A DNA stretch of 20,104 bases from a virus: positions 1-20,104 of the IMG/VR virus record IMGVR_UViG_3300029258_003675. One strand, given 5' to 3'. The notes beneath the pieces were generated by a model. That model made no database searches. It had not been told where the DNA came from and saw nothing but the letters and a program-made list of their open reading frames with translations. Each line of letters starts with the position of its first letter. Position 1 is the first letter of the stretch. The translations under genes and the position numbers were made by a program. Below, one piece after another: positions 15,890 to 20,104 of this stretch.

Positions 15890-17361
15890 TGCCATTGTTT
15901 GCCCCATACCGTGCAGGTGCCAGCCTGGGATATTCTCTGAGTGATCTGGGTAATGTGCGTAATGACCCCTACACAGCACCCACGTACGATGATATCATTC
16001 CCGATCCCTCATCGATAGCAATTCTCCCGCTTAAACTAAGTCTCTATGCCAATACAATGCGTTCAGCATGGTATGGTATGGGATATATGGGGTCAATTAC
16101 TAACCGGTTTCGTCCTGAAACACTGCAAAGGCGATACAGATCCACTACCGTAAACGGCATGATTGGCAATATGCTCCGAACTACCCAGGGCGGTCTCCAG
16201 CGATTCGTGACGGGACAGTCCTTCAAGTTTGAAGGCCTTGAAGAGTTCGGAGAGATGATATCTCCTACATTCAAGAAGAAACCCTGGTCTGTTTCTCAGG
16301 GAGTATGGAAAGAACTGCAGCCTGGGGAAACCTACAAGGATCCATTTAAGACCCGCATGAACCGCTGGGTTGGAGCACGAAGATCCGCAATGAATCGTCA
16401 GGTTGATAAACCCTGGGGTATTATTCATTCAACCGAAGCCGAAACAGCCTACATGCAGGCAGGTGGTAAGTGGAGTGCAGGATTCCTTGATCGATTCTAT
16501 ATATCTCCCTCAAGTGTGGAATCTGGTCTTGCTGATCTTGCTGATAACAATGTAATCAGCCATGATACCTATTACCGTCTCACTGAGAATAATCTCCTCC
16601 AGGAAGAGATTGCCGCTGAGATGTATACGGGAAAGAGGAGGATTACCAAGGCCGGTACGGGTAAGCGTGATCGGATACAGAAAGCCATATGGGGCAAATA
16701 CTCCCCTGACGAGATGGTGCGTGGGGACTATAAACGCTATTATAAATCAATACTCCGTGACCGGGATACCGTATCTCTCTGGGATATTATCAAAGGTGAA
16801 GGGCCCAAGAGAGAGCTTGGCAGATGGGGAGAATTGGACAGATTTGTTCAGAGAAGAGCCAGTTTCTTCACGGGCAATAATGCAGTGCGGTTCACCCACA
16901 ATATGACCGGACCACGTCCTTTCGCAATGAGATTCACGTTCCAGTGGAACAAGGCAGCGTATGGGCGAGTATATGGACAAGCTGCGGAAGCGGCGCTCCG
17001 TACCATGCAGGACCAGGGTATCAACGCCGCATCGGCCGCAGTACATGAAGCAGCACATAATATCGCAGCCACGACAGTCCGACGAGTACGCATTGCCAAG
17101 ATGATACGTGGTGTCGGTATGGCAGCCTATGGTGTTCCCATGATAGTTAATGCAGCACTTGGTGCCTATAAGATGGTGAATGAAGTTGTGGCCAGGGCAG
17201 CACCTACAGTACAGATGCTAACAAAGATGGAATTCGGAGGGGGAGAAGTCCTGAACAATGCCAGGACTGCCTCCGAACGACAACGAGCGATGCAGGCAAT
17301 ACAGAATGCCCACATGAATGCCCGCTATCTTATGGGTAATGAAGCAACGATGTACCACTAG
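15889..17361 (+). CDS. Phage virion-like protein with C-terminal hydrophobic helices, function unknown
   Basis: This encodes 490 residues, starting at an ATG that shares its A with the upstream stop. The protein is rich in Arg, Gly, Ala, Tyr and Met. Residues 1-360 look like a soluble, strongly basic domain with many aromatic residues. Residues 362-400 form an Ala-rich helix containing HEAAH at 386-390, which fits the HExxH zinc-protease pattern but may be chance. Residues 405-430 (RIAKMIRGVGMAAYGVPMIV, continuing NAALGAYKMV) are hydrophobic enough to insert in a membrane. The final part (459-480) is Ala/Gln/Arg helical. A plausible role is an internal head or ejected protein that helps genome entry. 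The family is not recognised. Its stop codon sits in CTAG shared with the convergent HTH gene. Confidence 0.7.
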   Translation: MPLFAPYRAGASLGYSLSDLGNVRNDPYTAPTYDDIIPDPSSIAILPLKLSLYANTMRSAWYGMGYMGSITNRFRPETLQRRYRSTTVNGMIGNMLRTTQGGLQRFVTGQSFKFEGLEEFGEMISPTFKKKPWSVSQGVWKELQPGETYKDPFKTRMNRWVGARRSAMNRQVDKPWGIIHSTEAETAYMQAGGKWSAGFLDRFYISPSSVESGLADLADNNVISHDTYYRLTENNLLQEEIAAEMYTGKRRITKAGTGKRDRIQKAIWGKYSPDEMVRGDYKRYYKSILRDRDTVSLWDIIKGEGPKRELGRWGELDRFVQRRASFFTGNNAVRFTHNMTGPRPFAMRFTFQWNKAAYGRVYGQAAEAALRTMQDQGINAASAAVHEAAHNIAATTVRRVRIAKMIRGVGMAAYGVPMIVNAALGAYKMVNEVVARAAPTVQMLTKMEFGGGEVLNNARTASERQRAMQAIQNAHMNARYLMGNEATMYH

Positions 17362-17642
17362 TTCTCCCCAACATCATCTGAGTTGAACTTGAACTTGACG
17401 AGATCGTCCATATTTACCGTGCGCTTCCGCTCGTCATGTACAGGCACACCATCAGTACGAAACCTTCTACTAAGACTGAACTTCTTCCGGAATCTGGTTA
17501 CCGTGTATCGATCTAATCCCAGATACATGGCGATCTGTACATCGCCCCATCCGCTCATGAGCAACTGAAGTATGACCTTTCCGTGTTGCTCTTCAGCAGC
17601 TGATAACCTATCATCGATAGAGCCTTCCGGCTTGTGCAACAA
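17358..17642 (-). CDS. Small helix-turn-helix DNA-binding protein
   Basis: This encodes 94 residues. The only HTH-like region is residues 22-56: a first helix KVILQLLMSGW, then DVQIAMYLGLDRYTVTRFRK, the classic 'IA..lG.....V.r.r' pattern of homeodomain-like phage and transposase HTHs. The C-terminal 30 residues are charged and may be disordered. The start is uncertain: two tandem TTG codons (17642 and 17639) follow a GGAGGT by 13 and 16 bases, which is long, and an in-frame ATA lies four bases after it. A candidate promoter and TAGAT/ATCTA repeats directly upstream suggest autoregulation. It could be a small repressor or activator. A small terminase subunit is a second possibility because those also start with an HTH, but this protein lacks an obvious oligomerisation core. 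Confidence 0.65.
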   Translation of the reverse strand: MLHKPEGSIDDRLSAAEEQHGKVILQLLMSGWGDVQIAMYLGLDRYTVTRFRKKFSLSRRFRTDGVPVHDERKRTVNMDDLVKFKFNSDDVGEN

Positions 17643-17671
17643 GTGATTTATTGGTACCTCCGCTATGAATA

Positions 17672-17713
17672 GTTAGATGAGGACCTTTCCCGAATGAATC
17701 TAACATCATCTAA
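17672..17713. promoter_or_regulatory. Candidate operator: TTAGATGA inverted repeats upstream of HTH gene
   Basis: TTAGATGA (17673-17680) and TCATCTAA (17706-17713) are perfect inverted repeats 25 bases apart. Nested within them, GTTAGAT (17672-17678) and ATCTAAC (17698-17704) form a second perfect pair. Three copies of the TAGAT core thus lie in the leader and over the putative -10 box of the HTH gene, as expected for autoregulatory binding sites. Confidence 0.45.
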
Positions 17714-17736
17714 ACATTAATATAGTATGCAGTCAA
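17708..17736 (-). promoter_or_regulatory. Candidate sigma70-like promoter for the HTH gene
   Basis: On the minus strand, TTGACT (17736-17731) is followed by a 17-base spacer and TTAGAT (17713-17708). The -35 matches consensus at five of six positions; the -10 is poor (three of six) and coincides with an inverted-repeat half-site. Transcription would begin near 17701, leaving a leader of about 58 bases. Confidence 0.45.
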
Positions 17737-17757
17737 GCACTTTCTGTATATATACCA

Positions 17758-17776
17758 TACAATAAACATTATTGTA
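17758..17776. repeat. 19-bp palindrome with TACAATA half-sites
   Basis: TACAATAAACATTATTGTA has eight-base perfect arms around a three-base centre, and lies in the 225-base stretch between the two regulator genes. Each arm contains TACAATA, which also occurs in both divergent regions. There is no T-run for a terminator in either direction, so a protein-binding site is more likely. The rest of this stretch (17643-17867) holds a weaker TAACGA/TCGTTA repeat (17842-17856), GACAT/ATGTC arms (17820-17838), and no gene I can support. Confidence 0.45.
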
Positions 17777-17867
17777 AATAGGTACATAGTCCTATACGAT
17801 ATGGGATTAATGGCTCAGAGACATAACACCGGAATGTCACGTAACGATATTCGTTAGGTAGATGGTA

Positions 17868-18770
17868 TTAATTGAGGCGGGAAAGCTCAAACCTGTTACG
17901 CATACCGGTCTTACGGAGAATATTACTTATATGGTTCTTCACTGTAGATGGCGATATCTCCAGAACTTCTGCAATCTGATTGTTGGTACATCCTTCAGTG
18001 ATATATACCAGTATCTCCTTCTCACGAACACTAAGTTTATGGATCTCTCCATATTCTCGTATACCAGTAGGAACCACTGGATGTCTTTGTTCACGTATCC
18101 ACATGATAAGAGAGAGTACCCCAGCAGTGAGTACAGCTATCGTACATATTACAGTATAGGTCAGACCAATGATAGCGGTATCAATTCTATTCATCGTACT
18201 AATATCAATTATAGCAACAATGCCTATGGCTGATACCCCTACGGCTGTACTCTTCAATACTACACCAGGAAGCTGACGGGGTATGTTATTCCAGCATGTG
18301 AAGATAATGGTGATAAATATACCGGTAAGTAAGACAAAGAAGACATTTGTTCCGGCAAAGTAGAGTGACGACCATGAGGGAAATATCATACTGTGAATCA
18401 TATACCATGCCAAAACTATACTAAAGCTCCCGGTATAGAGCGCATAAAGTCTGCTGATCCATCGTACCCACAGTACCATCCGATTAAACATGCGAGATAC
18501 AGATACTGTCATGCAGCAAATAGTGATGCAATAGAATATACTCGTACCAACATGCATATAGTCAGATGATAAAGTCACCAGGTACAGAGTCTGAGCAACC
18601 ATTAGAAGAATGTACAGAGCACTCATAATATACCCGCAAGCAAACATGTAAAGGCTCTGTTTATGATGCTTGGATGTTTGTGCCTGTACTATTAGCATAA
18701 GAGTCAGTGCAAGTACAGCGCCGCCTATTATGAAACCAACAACCATGTCTAAGTGAGGTATACCATACAT
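17868..18770 (-). CDS. Seven-helix membrane protein with C-terminal LuxR-type DNA-binding domain
   Basis: This encodes 300 residues. Hydrophobic segments lie at about 9-30, 42-65, 73-92, 107-130, 137-159, 174-190 and 198-225: seven predicted membrane helices joined by short loops. Residues 244-300 are a complete LuxR/GerE HTH: LSVREKEILVYITEGCTNNQ, IAEVLEISPSTVKNHISNIL, RKTGM, including the invariant E, I-A and T-V-K-H-I features. The membrane part has no histidine kinase or receiver domain, so this is a one-component regulator whose DNA-binding domain should face the cytoplasm. The sensed signal is unknown; a lipid, small hydrophobic ligand or membrane state is conceivable. The ATG at 18770 has only a weak purine stretch (TGGATGA) before it, which suggests low translation. 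It is divergent from the 100-residue gene and shares overlapping promoter elements with it. Such a regulator in a phage packaging and virion region is unusual. Confidence 0.9.
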   Translation of the reverse strand: MYGIPHLDMVVGFIIGGAVLALTLMLIVQAQTSKHHKQSLYMFACGYIMSALYILLMVAQTLYLVTLSSDYMHVGTSIFYCITICCMTVSVSRMFNRMVLWVRWISRLYALYTGSFSIVLAWYMIHSMIFPSWSSLYFAGTNVFFVLLTGIFITIIFTCWNNIPRQLPGVVLKSTAVGVSAIGIVAIIDISTMNRIDTAIIGLTYTVICTIAVLTAGVLSLIMWIREQRHPVVPTGIREYGEIHKLSVREKEILVYITEGCTNNQIAEVLEISPSTVKNHISNILRKTGMRNRFELSRLN

Positions 18771-18784
18771 AGCTGATCATCCAG

Positions 18785-18813
18785 TTGTCTATATTCTAAT
18801 GAAAGTGTACAAT
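18785..18813 (+). promoter_or_regulatory. Sigma70-like promoter for the right-hand plus-strand operon
   Basis: TTGTCT (18785-18790), a 17-base spacer and TACAAT (18808-18813) form the best promoter in the window. Transcription would begin near 18820, downstream of the ATG at 18799. This is one reason to place the next gene's start at 18847. Confidence 0.65.
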
Positions 18814-18820
18814 ATACCAA
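18793..18820 (-). promoter_or_regulatory. Overlapping candidate promoter for the membrane LuxR gene
   Basis: On the minus strand, TTGGTA (18820-18815), a 16-base spacer and TAGAAT (18798-18793) lie 22 bases before the LuxR start. It interlocks with the plus-strand promoter, so polymerase or regulator binding in one direction should block the other. Confidence 0.45.
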
Positions 18821-18846
18821 TCATAGCACAGGACTGGAGGAAGTCA

Positions 18847-19149
18847 ATGAAAAGTGATCTTTCTGTGAAGATGTTGTCTTACAACCAGGTAAGAGATATG
18901 GCAAGTATTTCTTACATTAATACCAGAGGGAAAGTCAAATCTGTGTATATCCATCGAGATACATTCAGTAAGCTGATGAGTGGTGATCTCGATAAGAAAC
19001 CTGAAACAGACGGACCCACCATGGACCAGCGTGAGCTGAAAGATGTTCTTATCAAGGAAGTGAAGAAGGACTATGATAAATGGTTTGATCACTCCGCAAA
19101 CACTTTGGCAAAGGCGGACTGTCATGGAAGAGCAGAACTCCAAGCCTAA
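18847..19149 (+). CDS. Small charged phage protein, function unknown
   Basis: This encodes 100 residues from the ATG at 18847, chosen because GGAGG lies six bases upstream (18836-18840) and the promoter at 18785-18813 would begin transcription after the earlier in-frame ATG at 18799. The N-terminal half looks like a compact beta/helix unit (LSYNQVRDMASISYINTRGK, VKSVYIHRDTFSKLM). The remainder is Lys/Asp/Glu-rich and helical (RELKDVLIKEVKKDYDKWFD). There is no signal peptide or membrane segment. It overlaps the next gene by 26 bases, so the two are likely made together. No family is recognised; a small DNA- or protein-binding partner of the downstream four-cysteine protein is a guess. Confidence 0.65.
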   Translation: MKSDLSVKMLSYNQVRDMASISYINTRGKVKSVYIHRDTFSKLMSGDLDKKPETDGPTMDQRELKDVLIKEVKKDYDKWFDHSANTLAKADCHGRAELQA

Positions 19150-20065
19150 GAAGAAGTCTCCTACAAAGGCGAAGACGGAGAAGAGGGTAGTACATAAACG
19201 TGCTAACTCTAAGGAGCGAAGACCGTCGAAGTCAAAGGTAAAGGAGATAGAGGAACTGGATCTCCTGACGGATCCTATGACTCTGGAGATTCAATCACAG
19301 ACTCCTGTAGCTTTCGTAAAGGACCCGGACCAGGAAGTTCCTGTTGAAAGAATACCCGAACATCTCCGTGATGCGATCATTCAGAACTATGGGGAAGAGT
19401 TTCTCCGAGAGAAGACCTGGACATTGCGTATACTGAAGAAGCTGAACATGGCGATAGGGAACCCCCGAGAGAATGTCAATAATACATTGGCACAGATATG
19501 CGGTCCCAATTGCCAGTATAAAGACACATGCCCTCATGATATTGTCGGCAGGGCGCCCGTAGGAGAACGATGTCCCCAGGAGCGGGGCCTTATCAAGCTT
19601 CTCTACCATGAATACATGGTTGCTGTATCTGACCGGCTGCATAGTGATGTTGAAGAACTCAAACATGATATAATATCACATAACCTTGTGATGGGTCTTG
19701 TTGAGGCAGACATTACATCGATGCGCCTTGATGGCTCAATTGCGAAAGACGGATTCATCTCAGAGGTACCCACAGTGGTCAACGAGGATACTGGAGAAGT
19801 CCATTACCGTGAGGAAGAAGCAGTAGCAGTACGGATCAAGGAACGGGTATATAAACGACGTGACCAGATATACCGACAGCTGCTGGCTACTCCTGAGATG
19901 GCAGAGAAGTACAAGAAGAGAGATACTCAGGATGCGCTGGCCAAGACAGCCAATCTTGTGGAACGGCTTGAGGGTTTAGTAGGAAAGGTGGAACAGCGAC
20001 AGATTACAGACGCTGAGGTGGTGGATGAAGTCCCTGAAGGACATTCTAAGACCGGCGAACACTGA
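19124..20065 (+). CDS. Four-cysteine phage protein, possible small terminase subunit
   Basis: This encodes 313 residues from the ATG at 19124, preferred over 19073 because AGGCGG lies six bases upstream. The first 45 residues are extremely Lys/Arg-rich. A cysteine motif follows at 126-150: ICGPNCQYKDTCP, GRAPVGERCPQE (C126, C130, C136, C150), suited to a metal or Fe-S site. I have a general recollection of a similar 'C.g.C.y...CP....g.aP.G..CP.E' pattern in phage proteins. Residues 155-265 form long helices around a short strand pair (FISEVPTVVNEDTGEVHYRE, 211-230), then helix RIKERVYKRRDQIYRQLLAT. The C-terminus (275-293) is coiled-coil-like. Helical hairpin plus C-terminal oligomer helix, basic N-terminus and absence of another candidate make TerS a reasonable but unproven reading. 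Confidence 0.7.
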   Translation: MEEQNSKPKKKSPTKAKTEKRVVHKRANSKERRPSKSKVKEIEELDLLTDPMTLEIQSQTPVAFVKDPDQEVPVERIPEHLRDAIIQNYGEEFLREKTWTLRILKKLNMAIGNPRENVNNTLAQICGPNCQYKDTCPHDIVGRAPVGERCPQERGLIKLLYHEYMVAVSDRLHSDVEELKHDIISHNLVMGLVEADITSMRLDGSIAKDGFISEVPTVVNEDTGEVHYREEEAVAVRIKERVYKRRDQIYRQLLATPEMAEKYKKRDTQDALAKTANLVERLEGLVGKVEQRQITDAEVVDEVPEGHSKTGEH

Positions 20066-20073
20066 TAAAGAGA

Positions 20074-20094
20074 ACCTAAACCGATGGCTTAGGT
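20074..20094. other. Weak hairpin after the four-cysteine gene
   Basis: ACCTAA and TTAGGT flank a CC/GG pair and a three-base loop just after the stop codon. No T-run follows before the window ends ten bases later, so a terminator cannot be confirmed. Confidence 0.25.
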
Positions 20095-20104
20095 ATGATC
20101 GCTA

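Noticed and set aside
17862-18233. Open frame of 123 codons on the plus strand opposite the LuxR gene
   Set aside because: It is the complement of the LuxR HTH and last membrane helices; no ribosome binding site or recognisable domain.
18799-18846. Earlier ATG for the 100-residue gene
   Set aside because: It lies between the -35 and -10 boxes of the promoter and lacks a ribosome binding site; the ATG at 18847 has GGAGG at the ideal distance.
19073-19123. Earlier ATG for the four-cysteine gene
   Set aside because: It has no purine-rich site and would extend the overlap with the previous gene to 77 bases; the ATG at 19124 has AGGCGG six bases upstream.
1-20104. tRNA genes, CRISPR arrays, insertion sequences, integrase or attachment sites
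   Set aside because: By eye no cloverleaf, regularly spaced repeat array, transposase motif or recombinase was found on either strand; a dedicated tRNA scan was not possible.

Overview
This window is the head-and-tail morphogenesis region of a large tailed phage (or prophage) with a contractile tail. The evidence is a collinear run on the minus strand: terminase large subunit, an 838-residue protein, portal, a small basic protein, a prohead protease fused to a scaffold, a 371-residue structural protein, the HK97-fold major capsid protein, several probable head-completion or connector proteins, and the start of a tail sheath protein. The order resembles SPO1/Twort-like myoviruses, but the large protein between terminase and portal is not part of the usual set. 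No ribosomal, tRNA, integrase or host metabolic gene is visible. Strong purine-rich ribosome binding sites precede nearly every gene. The host cannot be named from the sequence. A seven-helix membrane protein ending in a LuxR DNA-binding domain is an architecture I associate with spirochaetes and some actinobacteria, which is only a weak hint.

Layout: positions 1-15476 are one tightly packed minus-strand block read right to left from terminase to sheath, with many stop/start overlaps. The one clear terminator lies directly after the capsid gene (4982-5016). A 74-base divergent region (15477-15550) separates this block from two plus-strand genes (15551-17361) encoding Arg/Gly-rich proteins with hydrophobic segments, probably virion or ejected proteins. 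Next is a regulatory island on the minus strand: a 94-residue HTH protein (17358-17642) and a 300-residue 7TM-LuxR regulator (17868-18770), separated by a 225-base non-coding stretch with palindromes and operator-like repeats. A second divergent region (18771-18846) leads into plus-strand genes for a 100-residue protein and a 313-residue four-cysteine protein that may be the small terminase subunit.

How it may fit together: the two divergent regions share an exact 13-mer and a second half-site, and the distance between the two elements differs by 11 bp, about one helical turn. The same TACAATA element recurs as a palindrome between the two regulator genes. I infer that one regulator, either the membrane LuxR protein or the small HTH protein, coordinates the packaging/structural block, the plus-strand virion genes and the right-hand operon. 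A phage-encoded membrane-anchored transcription factor placed among packaging and virion genes is the most novel candidate in the window.
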